Assembly: GCA_029974875.1 (NCBI GenBank)
Contig: JARKQP010000214.1
Location: 1 to 24,110 of the forward strand
Direction: 5' to 3'
Length of the DNA: 24,110 nucleotides
DNA from: Mobilitalea sp.
Lineage (GTDB): Bacteria; Bacillota_A; Clostridia; Lachnospirales; Lachnospiraceae
Shown here: piece after piece, positions 7,714-15,191 of the stretch
How the letters are laid out: each line of letters begins with the position of its first letter
Position numbering within the stretch: position 1 is the first letter of the stretch
The notes under the pieces: model-generated
Seen by the model: the letters and a program-made list of their open reading frames with translations, nothing else
What the model was told of the DNA's origin: nothing
Databases searched by the model: none
Translations under genes and position numbers: made by a program

Positions 7714-9852
7714 ATGAAGCTTGGAAAAGAGAAAATTCCTGGACGGAAGCTGCCTGATCAAAAAGAGAACAAAAGGGAAAGGAACATCCGTGAGAGACTG
7801 CCTATAAAGCAGAAATTAATTTTGTCCCATTTCCTTATCCTTCTGGTTCCGGTTATGATTATCCTCTTATTGCTCTTTTATAATGCAAAAGCGGCAATTC
7901 TGGAGGAGGTAGAAAGTGCAAACCTATCCGTGGCAGACCAGGTGACAGCATTGGTTAACCTAAAGTTAAGCTCAATTGATTCGTCAACTACTTTACTGGC
8001 TTCTGACAATACAATTCTACAGATCCTTGGAAGGTCGGTAGAAGACTACGGCACGGAATACGAAATGGTGAAGGATCGCCAGGACAATCTGTTCAGCCGT
8101 CTGAATGCCCTTCGTCTTTCCTTTCCGGAGCTGAACCAGGTTGTTATCGTAAAACCCGATGAAATAATTGACCCTAGTAAGTATAAGGATTTTTCAACAC
8201 CGGAATTTCACAAGGCCTTTGAGGAAAGCCATGAGAACCGGCTACTGAAAGAGGGGAAGGAGCGGGCCGTCTGGTCCTACGGGCTATTTGACAGGCAAGA
8301 GCTGTTTTATATGCGCGCCTTCCGCAATACCCATGCTTCGGGGGAGCTACAGATTCTGGTGTACGATATCAGCCCGCTGTTTTTATTGGAGGATATCGCT
8401 GCGGGCCAGGCCTCGGACGGTGTGAGGATGAGCCTAATGGACAAGGAAGGGCAGGTGGTCGTTTCCTCTGATGGGAGCTTGGCTATGGGTGATCCCATTG
8501 GGATATCCGAAGAGCTTCAAAAGGTGGCGGCTGGTACGGCCTCCGGAAATGAAACTAACATGGTTCCGGGAGGCTCCTTCATTACCGCAGAAGGGGCAGC
8601 CGGTGAAACCATGGTTATTTTTAAACAAACAGATGCGGGCTGGTGGTATGTGATTGAGATTCCGACGGAGACGATTTATGGGAATATCAACAGGATCGGT
8701 GTCCTTGCAGTGGCACTGGGAGGGATCAGCTTAATCCTTGCCATTGTTGTGGGTATTCTTCTGGCTCTTACCATTGTTAAGCCCATTGACCATATAAGGT
8801 CGAAAATGAAGCTGGTAGAGCAGGGAAACCTGAAGGTACGCAGCTCCATAAGCGGAAGGTTTGAAATGGGACAATTATCCCACAGCTTTAATTTAATGGC
8901 GGAAAATATGTCGGGGCTGATCCATAAGACCCTGGAGCTGTCCGGCAAGGTCGTTACCAATTCGGAGGATTTAAAAAGCATTGCTGCACAGTCGGCCCTT
9001 TCCTCCAAGGAGATCATGGAGGCGGTGGAAGCTTTATCAAGAGGAGCCTCCGAGCAGGCTGCCGATTCAGAAAAAGCTGCAACCACCATTAATCAGCTTG
9101 TAGGCCAGCTCGGTACGACGCAGACTTATTTTAAGGAAGTTGTGGAAACTACAACAAGGACTAAGGAGGCCAGCGCACAGGCAGCAGTGACGATTCAGGA
9201 ATTAAATGCGGCGACGGTACAATCCATTACCCTTTCTGATAACATCAAGCATGATATCGGGGAATTATCAGAACAGTTCCAAGAGATACTGGTGATTATC
9301 GATATTATCAATGGGATCAGCTCCCAGACAAATCTTCTCGCACTGAATGCGGCAATCGAAGCAGCACGTGCAGGGGAAGCAGGGAAGGGCTTTGCCGTTG
9401 TTGCGGATGAGGTTCGCAAGCTTGCCAATCAGTCCAGTGAGGCCGCACAGAATATCAGCAATATAGTAAATAATATATATGAAGAAACTAAGCTGACAGA
9501 GGAAATGATTGAAAAGGGTGCGGTAATCTATAAAAAGCAGGAGGCGGCGGTACATAATACGGAGCATACCTTTGGGACAATTGTTTCTGATATGGATAAT
9601 ATCATCCGGGTAATCGAAAATGTATATGGACTGATGTCAGGGATGGGCAGCCTGCAAAAGGAAGCGACAGATTCAGTATCAAGTATTGCGGCGATTGCTG
9701 AGGAGACAGCTGCATCAACGGAGGAATTGCTGGCAACGGGAGAAGAGCAGACAGCGGTGGCGGAGCAGCTTTCTGTGATGGCAAAGAAGCTGGCAGAGGT
9801 GATTGAGAATCTGAAGGATAATGTAAGGCGGTTTAAGATATCGGAGGAATGA
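7714..9852 (+). CDS. Transmembrane methyl-accepting chemotaxis protein with Cache-like sensor
   Basis: This 712-residue receptor senses ligands outside the cell and controls CheA. It has a basic cytoplasmic N-terminus (1-34), TM1 (about 35-58, [20 protein letters not shown]), an extracellular region of about 270 residues ending [14 protein letters not shown], the end of a double-Cache fold, TM2 (about 327-353), a HAMP domain starting at [10 protein letters not shown], and a signalling coiled coil. The hairpin tip carries [18 protein letters not shown] followed by [17 protein letters not shown]. Candidate methylation segments include [17 protein letters not shown]. There is no C-terminal CheR-binding pentapeptide. 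It follows mmsB on the same strand and may report the same sugars, but Cache domains usually bind small ligands directly, so the ligand is unknown. The ATG at 7714 is the fifth start in the tandem leader and the only one that opens the long frame. Confidence 0.92.
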   Translation: MKLGKEKIPGRKLPDQKENKRERNIRERLPIKQKLILSHFLILLVPVMIILLLLFYNAKAAILEEVESANLSVADQVTALVNLKLSSIDSSTTLLASDNTILQILGRSVEDYGTEYEMVKDRQDNLFSRLNALRLSFPELNQVVIVKPDEIIDPSKYKDFSTPEFHKAFEESHENRLLKEGKERAVWSYGLFDRQELFYMRAFRNTHASGELQILVYDISPLFLLEDIAAGQASDGVRMSLMDKEGQVVVSSDGSLAMGDPIGISEELQKVAAGTASGNETNMVPGGSFITAEGAAGETMVIFKQTDAGWWYVIEIPTETIYGNINRIGVLAVALGGISLILAIVVGILLALTIVKPIDHIRSKMKLVEQGNLKVRSSISGRFEMGQLSHSFNLMAENMSGLIHKTLELSGKVVTNSEDLKSIAAQSALSSKEIMEAVEALSRGASEQAADSEKAATTINQLVGQLGTTQTYFKEVVETTTRTKEASAQAAVTIQELNAATVQSITLSDNIKHDIGELSEQFQEILVIIDIINGISSQTNLLALNAAIEAARAGEAGKGFAVVADEVRKLANQSSEAAQNISNIVNNIYEETKLTEEMIEKGAVIYKKQEAAVHNTEHTFGTIVSDMDNIIRVIENVYGLMSGMGSLQKEATDSVSSIAAIAEETAASTEELLATGEEQTAVAEQLSVMAKKLAEVIENLKDNVRRFKISEE

Positions 9853-9910
9853 ACGCAATAGCTGGCATAATAAGGTCGCTGGTCGCTGTAATGGAGTATT
9901 GGTTAGGAAG

Positions 9911-9968
9911 GGAAGCTGCTGCCTGCAGGCTTAATTGTCTGTGGGGAGCAGCTTCCTTCTATATTTTT
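9911..9968 (+). terminator. Intrinsic terminator of the importer/chemoreceptor region
   Basis: GGAAGCTGCT (9911-9920) pairs perfectly with AGCAGCTTCC (9947-9956). Flanking GAAG/CTTC and inner CAG/CTG pairs extend the stem, and TTCTATATTTTT follows. It ends the transcript after the chemoreceptor gene. Confidence 0.85.
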
Positions 9969-9969
9969 G

Positions 9970-9998
9970 TTGCCCCAGCCCTGCAATAGCGGTATAAT
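9970..9998 (+). promoter_or_regulatory. Promoter of the tRNA-dihydrouridine synthase gene
   Basis: TTGCCC (9970-9975), a 17-bp spacer and TATAAT (9993-9998) give a predicted start near 10005. This lies downstream of the far-upstream in-frame TTG at 9967, so translation must begin later, at 10045. Confidence 0.65.
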
Positions 9999-10018
9999 AA
10001 GTCCAAGCTTGTTATACC
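9991..10018. promoter_or_regulatory. Palindrome overlapping the -10 box and start site
   Basis: GGTATAATAAG (9991-10001) and CTTGTTATACC (10008-10018) form an 11-bp inverted repeat with one mismatch and a six-base spacer. It covers the -10 hexamer and the predicted transcription start, where a dimeric repressor could bind. The similarity to a -10 box on both arms may also be chance. Confidence 0.45.
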
Positions 10019-10044
10019 GACTACATAAAAGGAGCATCTTAGCT

Positions 10045-10989
10045 ATGCAGTTTTATTTCGCACCAATGGAAGGCATCACCGGGTATATCTACCGTAACGC
10101 CCATGCGGCCTTTTTTCCGCATATTGATAAGTATTTTTCACCCTTCATCGTTGCCAACCAGCACGACGGTTTTAGATCCAAGGAAATGAACGATGTCATT
10201 CCGGAGCATAATGGGAGTATCAACCTGGTGCCCCAGCTGCTGACAAACAACGCAAAGGACTTTATTCATACGGCAAAAAGGCTGAAGCAGCTTGGGTATG
10301 AGGAAGTGAACCTGAACCTGGGATGTCCCTCCGGCACCGTGGTGGCAAAGGGTAAGGGTTCCGGGTTTTTAGCAAAGCCGGAGGAGCTTGACCAGTTTTT
10401 TGAAGAAATTTTCTCAGGGCAGGTTATGAAAATATCTGTTAAGACGAGAATAGGAAAGGATGTGCCGGAGGAATTCTTCCGGCTGATCGAGATATTTAAC
10501 AGGTATCCCCTGGAGGAGCTGATTATCCATCCCAGGGTTCAAAAGGATTTTTATAATAATAAGCCAAATTTATCCATATTTGAGCAGGCAACCAAGCTAA
10601 GCGCACATCCCTTATGCTATAATGGGGATATCCGTTCTGTCAAGGATTATCAGGAGTTTACCGGAGCTTATCCTGGAATTGACAAGGTGATGCTTGGCCG
10701 GGGTCTGGTGATGAATCCGGGACTGGTCAGGGAAATCCGGGAAGGGATGAAGCTCGATAAGCAACAGCTTAAGGCTTTCCATGATGAAGTGTGCGCTGGG
10801 TATCAGAAAATCCTCTTTGGGGACCGCAATGTACTATTTAAAATGAAGGAGCTATGGTTTTACCTGGCTCCAATGTTTACGGAGTATGAGAAATACGCCA
10901 AGAAGATCAAAAAATCAGGGAAGCTTCAGGAGTATGGGGAAGCGGTGGACTGCCTGTTTCACGAGCAGGAGATCATAGTCAGTGACTGA
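10045..10989 (+). CDS. tRNA-dihydrouridine synthase (Dus family)
   Basis: This 314-residue FMN enzyme reduces specific uridines in tRNA to dihydrouridine using NADPH. The N-terminal FAPMEGIT matches the FMN-binding start of the TIM barrel. NLGCPSG carries the catalytic Cys94, which protonates the uracil C5. KISVKTRIG and LIIHPR supply FMN and substrate contacts, and VMLGRGLVMNPGL is the phosphate-binding loop, followed by the helical C-terminal domain. The frame is open from a TTG at 9967, but the start is placed at the ATG at 10045. It has GGAG at 10031-10034, the protein homology begins there, and the likely promoter overlaps the longer form. Which Dus subclass it is (which uridine it modifies) cannot be decided here. 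Confidence 0.92.
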   Translation: MQFYFAPMEGITGYIYRNAHAAFFPHIDKYFSPFIVANQHDGFRSKEMNDVIPEHNGSINLVPQLLTNNAKDFIHTAKRLKQLGYEEVNLNLGCPSGTVVAKGKGSGFLAKPEELDQFFEEIFSGQVMKISVKTRIGKDVPEEFFRLIEIFNRYPLEELIIHPRVQKDFYNNKPNLSIFEQATKLSAHPLCYNGDIRSVKDYQEFTGAYPGIDKVMLGRGLVMNPGLVREIREGMKLDKQQLKAFHDEVCAGYQKILFGDRNVLFKMKELWFYLAPMFTEYEKYAKKIKKSGKLQEYGEAVDCLFHEQEIIVSD

Positions 10990-11226
10990 AGACGGCTGAT
11001 AGCGGACAGCTGGTCCTGGACGGGAAGGGTAAAAGAAGTTAAGGGTATCAGTAATGGATTACGCTATTAATGGAAGAACCGGGTCTACGCTGCTATGTCA
11101 TGGCGCTTATGCTATTGGTGGGCATGGACATAATTATGGGATATTGTTGAAAAAGAATATGCCGGTTGACTATTAAGAATGCTGTGTCATTGGCCGATAC
11201 ATTATTTGTAGGTCTAAATAAAAAAA

Positions 11227-11319
11227 GAAATAGAAACATGAAATAGAAAAGCAAAATAGAAAAGTGAAATAGAAAAGTGAGATAGAAAAGCGAAATAAAA
11301 AAAGAGAAATAGAAGAAGC
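11227..11319. repeat. 13-bp purine-rich tandem repeat
   Basis: Units with consensus AAATAGAAAAGYG follow one another at 11241, 11254, 11267, 11280 and 11293, with drifted copies on both sides. All purines except the T and occasional C lie on the plus strand, so the block is strongly strand-asymmetric. The minus strand reads as a Phe/Leu-rich open frame with no SD and is not a gene. Confidence 0.85.
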
Positions 11320-11368
11320 GGGATAACATTATATTTTACCGGAAAAAGGATAATATGTTATAAAACTA

Positions 11369-11397
11369 TTGTAAGAAAAGAGATTTTTGTCTACAAT
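11369..11397 (+). promoter_or_regulatory. Promoter of the lytic transglycosylase gene
   Basis: TTGTAA (11369-11374), a 17-bp spacer and TACAAT (11392-11397) lie 43 bp before the ATG. The hexamers also form a partial inverted repeat (ATTGTA..TACAAT). Confidence 0.6.
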
Positions 11398-11439
11398 AAC
11401 AAGTAGCAATAGGGTTACGGATGTTTTAGGGAGGTCAGT

Positions 11440-12270
11440 ATGTCAGAGATATCAGGAATTTCAAATATAGAAAATAAGAACTCATATGGCATGAACACAG
11501 TAAAAAAGGGTACAGGCAGTGACTTTTCTTCCTGTTTAGGTGAATCAAGAAGTTTGTCTGAGATATTTGATGCAGCCGCTGAAAAATATAATATTCCCTC
11601 TAAGCTGTTGAAGGCGATTGGAAAGGCGGAATCCGATTTTAATGCTTCTGCCGTATCCCGTTGCGGTGCCCAGGGCGTTATGCAGTTAATGCCTGGAACT
11701 GCCAAGGAGCTTGGAGTTTCTAATGCCTTTGATCCGGAGCAGAATATTATGGGCGGAGCAAAATATATCGCGGGACTGCTTGAGAAATATGAGGGAAATA
11801 CGAAGCTGGCTCTGGCTGCATACAACGCAGGCAGCGGAAATGTAAAGAAATATAACGGCATACCGCCCTTTGAAGAGACACAGAATTATGTTAAAAAGGT
11901 GATGAATTACTTTGGACAGGGAAATATCGAAATTGCTTCCGATGGGAATTCACAAGGCAGCAGCCCGGCAAATCTTTCACTGAGCCGGATGGCTCCTGTA
12001 AGCACGGTACCCCTTCAAAGAAACCTGACATTAATATTGACCGGCGGCAGCACCGGCAGTGATGATACCTCCGTCGGTGTGGACGATCTGTATTCCTTCT
12101 TTTCCTATGATGACTATATGAAGTTTATCGACCTGTTCCTGGATAGCGGGGACGAGGAGGCTGGAAAGCAGGAGTCAGAGGATAAGGATTCCGGTAATAA
12201 TTATTTTACAACGGATATTAATTATAGTGCACCTGTGATGAATTTGTTATCGGGGCAGAATTTGCTGTAA
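11440..12270 (+). CDS. Lytic transglycosylase (SLT domain) lacking a signal peptide
   Basis: This 276-residue protein has an SLT/lysozyme-like domain at about 38-160 that cleaves the MurNAc-GlcNAc bond of peptidoglycan to leave anhydro-muropeptides. The motifs are all present: KAIGKAESDFNASAVS with catalytic Glu64, GAQGVMQLMPGTAKELG, FDPEQNIMGGAKYI and LALAAYNAGSGNVKKY. The N-terminal 38 residues are polar and disordered-looking with no signal peptide or TM helix. The C-terminal about 115 residues are Ser/Gly/Asp-rich with no recognised domain. GGGAGG precedes the ATG. Families of this type often belong to flagellar export systems, where an enzyme makes room for the rod, and the absence of a Sec signal would fit export by another route. 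No flagellar gene is adjacent, so this is inference. Confidence 0.88.
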   Translation: MSEISGISNIENKNSYGMNTVKKGTGSDFSSCLGESRSLSEIFDAAAEKYNIPSKLLKAIGKAESDFNASAVSRCGAQGVMQLMPGTAKELGVSNAFDPEQNIMGGAKYIAGLLEKYEGNTKLALAAYNAGSGNVKKYNGIPPFEETQNYVKKVMNYFGQGNIEIASDGNSQGSSPANLSLSRMAPVSTVPLQRNLTLILTGGSTGSDDTSVGVDDLYSFFSYDDYMKFIDLFLDSGDEEAGKQESEDKDSGNNYFTTDINYSAPVMNLLSGQNLL

Positions 12271-12366
12271 CAGCAGATATGATGCATGGCTTTATTATAA
12301 GTAGAATATGGGAAGCCCTGGGTACATAGCTTTTATAAATAGGTTTTTTATATGGAGGAGGCTTTG

Positions 12367-12825
12367 ATGAAGCAGGAGTTTGATGCGGTAATCAGACAGC
12401 ATGAGGACATGAATGGGGCTTATATTATACCACCTTTTGATGTACGGGAGGTTTATGGCGCAAAACGGGTCAAAGTACTTGCCACTTTTGACGGTGTGAT
12501 TTACAGAGGTTCCTTGGTTACCATGGGTGGTAGCTATGTACTTGGTTTGACTCAGGAGATCCGTAAGAGGATTGGTAAGAGCTTTGGGGATACAGTTCAT
12601 GTAACGCTTGAGAAGGATGAGGAAGAAAGAACTGTCGAAGTCCCTGACGATTTTATGGAGGGGTTGAAACAAAGCCCGGAGGCGCTGGCAGCCTATGAGA
12701 AGCTTTCCTTTACGGCAAAGAAGGAATATGTGACCTGGATTACAACCGCTAAAAAAGCTGAAACAAGACAAAGCCGCCTTGGAAAAGCGATTGAACAATT
12801 AAAGCAGGGTAAAAAATTAAGATAA
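12367..12825 (+). CDS. DUF1905 and YdeI/OmpD-associated family protein
   Basis: This 152-residue soluble protein has an N-terminal DUF1905 beta-barrel-like domain (about 1-95, with GAYIIPPFDVREVYG, FDGVIYRGSL and VHVTLEKDEEERTVEVP). A C-terminal helical YdeI/OmdA segment follows (about 95-150), with FMEGLKQSPEALAAYEKLSF, KKEYVTWI and KAETRQSRLGKAIEQL. Its biochemical role is not established, although members have been linked to bacteriocin protection. The frame opens at an ATG at 12352, but the start is placed at the ATG at 12367: GGAGGAGG at 12354-12361 lies inside the longer form and is ideally spaced from 12367. A purine repeat region and then a terminator hairpin follow. Confidence 0.85.
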   Translation: MKQEFDAVIRQHEDMNGAYIIPPFDVREVYGAKRVKVLATFDGVIYRGSLVTMGGSYVLGLTQEIRKRIGKSFGDTVHVTLEKDEEERTVEVPDDFMEGLKQSPEALAAYEKLSFTAKKEYVTWITTAKKAETRQSRLGKAIEQLKQGKKLR

Positions 12826-12984
12826 CAAAATAAAAATAAGATAGAAAAAAGATAAAAAACCAGGATAAAGAGTAAGATGAAAATCATGCAAAAAGTATGA
12901 TAAAATGCAAGATGAAAATAGGTAAAAAGTAAGGTAAAAAAGATGAAATTAAGATAAACAAGGTAAAAATCAAGATAAACAAAA
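12826..12984. repeat. Degenerate A-rich repeat tract with GATAAA/GATGAAA/GGTAAAA units
   Basis: About 160 bp are made of loosely repeated words AAGATAAA, AAGATGAAAAT and AAGGTAAAAA at irregular spacing of roughly 10-20 bp. The plus strand is overwhelmingly purine. The pattern looks like an old tandem array that has decayed. No open frame or promoter is convincing. Confidence 0.65.
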
Positions 12985-13012
12985 GTGAAGGATTTGAACG
13001 AATCAATGAAGC

Positions 13013-13037
13013 GACAGGTGATACCTGTCTCTTTTTT
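13013..13037 (+). terminator. Intrinsic terminator or attenuator upstream of the DMT transporter
   Basis: GACAGGT (13013-13019) and ACCTGTC (13023-13029) form a perfect 7-bp stem with loop GAT, followed by TCTTTTTT. It may end transcription of the YdeI-type gene. It lies inside the longest open frame of the transporter, which argues that the transporter starts further downstream. Confidence 0.7.
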
Positions 13038-13125
13038 GAATTCATGGCAGCAGAGGGGCCTGCTGGTATATCTTTATTGCCCCTGGAACCGGATGTTCAA
13101 TGAAAATATGGAGATGAGGCTGCAT

Positions 13126-14247
13126 ATGAAACAAAGTATTCAAGGAAAATATAATGTAAATGCCATCGCTTGTGCGATCCTGGCCGCCGCCCTGTATGGA
13201 ATCAGCTCGCCCTTTTCAAAGCTGCTTCTAAAGGAGATTCCGCCCACCTTAATGGCGGCCTTGCTATACCTTGGGGCAGGGATTGGGATGCTGGCCGTGA
13301 ATGGTGTTAACCGTGTCTTCCGCAAGGAACGGCGGGAGGCAAAAATGACGGTAAAGGAGCTGCCCTATATCTTTGGAATGATTGCCCTGGATATTGCGGC
13401 TCCTGTGCTGCTGATGTTTGGCCTTAGCCTAACGACTGCCGCCAACGCTTCGCTGCTGAATAACTTTGAAATTGTAACAACTTCCCTTATCGCCCTATTC
13501 ATCTTTAAAGAAGCCGTTGGAAAACGGATGTGGGTGGCGATACTGCTGATTACGGCTTCCAGCTTTGTACTGTCCCTGGATGATTCCAGCAGCATTTCCT
13601 TCTCAATTGGCTCCATCTTTGTACTGATGGCATGCGTCTGCTGGGGATTTGAAAATAATTGTACAAGGATGCTCTCAGTAAAGGATCCAAGGCAAATTGT
13701 AGTATATAAGGGCTTGGGCTCAGGAACCGGAGCCCTAGTTATTTTCTTTCTAACAGCGAAGCGTTCCAGCTATGACCCTATCTACATTCTCATAACCCTT
13801 GTGCTTGGGTTTGTAGCTTATGGGCTGAGCATCTATTTTTACCTGTTGGCGCAGAGGCAGCTTGGGGCAGCCAGAACCAGCTCCTATTATGCGGCGGCTC
13901 CCTTTATCGGCGTATTTATTTCCTGGCTGTTTTTCCGTGACCGGATAACAGTTAATTTTATTGTAGCACTTGGAATCATGCTGCTGGGAACCTATTTTGC
14001 CGTAACGGAGCTGCACCGCCATATGCATGTCCATATTCCGCTTACCCACGAGCATAAGCATAACCATGAGGATGGGCACCATACCCACCTGCATGAGGAT
14101 GGCTTTCACGGGGAACATTCCCATATACATAACCATGAGACTCTCAAGCATACCCATAGCCATACCCCGGATGCACATCACCAGCATTCCCATGGAAAGA
14201 GACCTATCAAATTATTCAAAGGGAAGAGCAGTGGGAGCATCGGATGA
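13126..14247 (+). CDS. DMT (EamA) transporter with a histidine-rich cytoplasmic tail
   Basis: This 373-residue integral membrane protein has two EamA repeats giving about ten TM helices (to about residue 300). The first starts AIACAILAAALYGISSPFSKLLL. The second starts FSIGSIFVLMACVCWGFENN and ends RITVNFIVALGIMLLGTYFAV. It is followed by a tail of about 75 residues holding roughly 24 His in a 62-residue stretch, in HxH and HHxH patterns with Asp/Glu, a typical Zn/Ni/Co-binding region. EamA proteins export or import small molecules, and this tail suggests metal handling or metal gating (inference). The frame is open from a GTG at 12985, but that form would contain a terminator hairpin and a non-membrane leader. 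The ATG at 13126 follows GATGAGG at six bases and lies just before the first helix. Confidence 0.85.
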   Translation: MKQSIQGKYNVNAIACAILAAALYGISSPFSKLLLKEIPPTLMAALLYLGAGIGMLAVNGVNRVFRKERREAKMTVKELPYIFGMIALDIAAPVLLMFGLSLTTAANASLLNNFEIVTTSLIALFIFKEAVGKRMWVAILLITASSFVLSLDDSSSISFSIGSIFVLMACVCWGFENNCTRMLSVKDPRQIVVYKGLGSGTGALVIFFLTAKRSSYDPIYILITLVLGFVAYGLSIYFYLLAQRQLGAARTSSYYAAAPFIGVFISWLFFRDRITVNFIVALGIMLLGTYFAVTELHRHMHVHIPLTHEHKHNHEDGHHTHLHEDGFHGEHSHIHNHETLKHTHSHTPDAHHQHSHGKRPIKLFKGKSSGSIG

Positions 14248-14347
14248 TGTATAAACAATTCATGATAAATGAGCAACCAAGGATAAATTGGACAATTAAG
14301 GATACATCTGAATAAACACTTCGGGATACAACTCAGTATACGATAAA
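14248..14347. repeat. Degenerate tandem repeat of about 19-24 bp between transporter and HAD genes
   Basis: The words ATGATAAATGAG, AGGATAAATTGG, AGGATACATCTG and GGGATACAACTC recur at about 19-24 bp intervals. No terminator hairpin or promoter is clear, so the HAD gene may be read from upstream. Confidence 0.5.
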
Positions 14348-14361
14348 AGGAGGATATGAAA

Positions 14362-15078
14362 ATGAACACATTTATATTTGATTTAGACGGAACCCTGCTG
14401 CCGATGCCCAGCCAGGAGCTATTTGTTGAGACCTATTTTAAGGCGCTGGCTGGGAAGCTGACGGAGCATGGAATGCAGGCAAGGGAATTGATTGGTGCGG
14501 TAGGAGCAGCCACAGAAGCAGTGATCAAAAATGACGGCACCATGACAAATGAACAAAGGTTTTGGGAGAAATTCTGCAGCATCCTGGGGGAAGGGGCAGT
14601 AGAGCTGGAGCCTGTGTTTGAGCATTTCTATCAGAAGGAATTTGCTGTCGTAAAGGATACTACCTCCCAGCACCCAAATGCGGGGGAATGCATCAGGAGC
14701 TTAAAGGAAAAGGGATATCAGGTGGTTTTGGCCACGAATCCGCTGTTTCCCAGAATAGCCACATTAACAAGGATGGAATGGGCGGGGCTGGATCCTAAGG
14801 ATTTTGAATTAATTACGACCTACGAAAACAGCTCTTACTGTAAGCCGAACCTGAATTATTATAAGGAAATTCTTAAGGAGATAAAAAAGCAGCCAAAGGA
14901 ATGTATCATGGTTGGAAACGATGTAAAAGAGGATATGTGTGTGGCAGGCTTGGGAATGGAGACGTATCTGCTAAAGGACTGCCTGATCTGTCCCGAAGAG
15001 CTGGAGATTGACCATTTACAGCAAGGGGATTTTGATGATTTACTGGACATGATCCGGGAATTGCCGGCGTTATCATAA
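14362..15078 (+). CDS. HAD-superfamily hydrolase (phosphatase-like)
   Basis: This 238-residue HAD protein has motif I FDLDGT, with nucleophile Asp7 and general acid/base Asp9, a helical cap (about 15-100), motif II VVLATNP, motif III Lys in YCKPN and motif IV MVGNDVKEDM with acidic Mg2+ ligands. It is probably a cytoplasmic phosphatase acting on a small phosphometabolite, and the substrate is unknown. Two ATGs are available, at 14356 and 14362. AGGAGG at 14348-14353 is only two bases from the first but eight from the second, so 14362 is chosen. Its last 36 bases, including the stop, have been copied twice more downstream. The YgjP-type gene follows by 113 bp on the same strand. Confidence 0.88.
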   Translation: MNTFIFDLDGTLLPMPSQELFVETYFKALAGKLTEHGMQARELIGAVGAATEAVIKNDGTMTNEQRFWEKFCSILGEGAVELEPVFEHFYQKEFAVVKDTTSQHPNAGECIRSLKEKGYQVVLATNPLFPRIATLTRMEWAGLDPKDFELITTYENSSYCKPNLNYYKEILKEIKKQPKECIMVGNDVKEDMCVAGLGMETYLLKDCLICPEELEIDHLQQGDFDDLLDMIRELPALS

Positions 15079-15161
15079 GCTGGACATGATTCGGGAATTG
15101 CCGGTGTTATCATAGGCTGGACATGATCTGGGAATTGCCCGCATTATCATAGGCTGGACAT
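15043..15161 (+). repeat. 37-bp tandem repeat that duplicates the 3' end of the HAD gene
   Basis: Three full 37-bp units start at 15043, 15080 and 15117, each beginning CTGGACATGAT and ending TTATCATA(A/G)G, plus an eight-base partial copy at 15154. The first unit is the actual C-terminal coding sequence with its stop. The others lie outside the gene with about 2-5 substitutions each. The period is not divisible by three, so the copies could not extend the protein. Confidence 0.93.
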
Positions 15162-15191
15162 ATTAATAGGTAATAGGATGGGAAGGATTCA

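Larger units (their letters stand above)
10990..11439. other. 450-bp gene-free region with repeat block and promoter
   Basis: No coding sequence is supported here. The first 230 bp show no clear terminator or motif. The second part holds a 13-bp purine repeat and a promoter for the transglycosylase gene, both listed separately. Confidence 0.6.

Noticed and set aside
9967..10044. Longer N-terminus for the tRNA-dihydrouridine synthase from a TTG at 9967
   Set aside because: The promoter TTGCCC-17-TATAAT overlaps it, the homology starts at MQFYFAPM, and an SD lies before the ATG at 10045.
11093..11329. Minus-strand Phe/Leu-rich frame resembling a membrane peptide
   Set aside because: Its hydrophobicity comes only from the 13-bp purine repeat read in antisense, with no SD or homologous motif.
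12985..13125. Longer N-terminus for the DMT transporter from a GTG at 12985
   Set aside because: It would contain an intrinsic terminator, has no family similarity, and a better-placed SD precedes the ATG at 13126.
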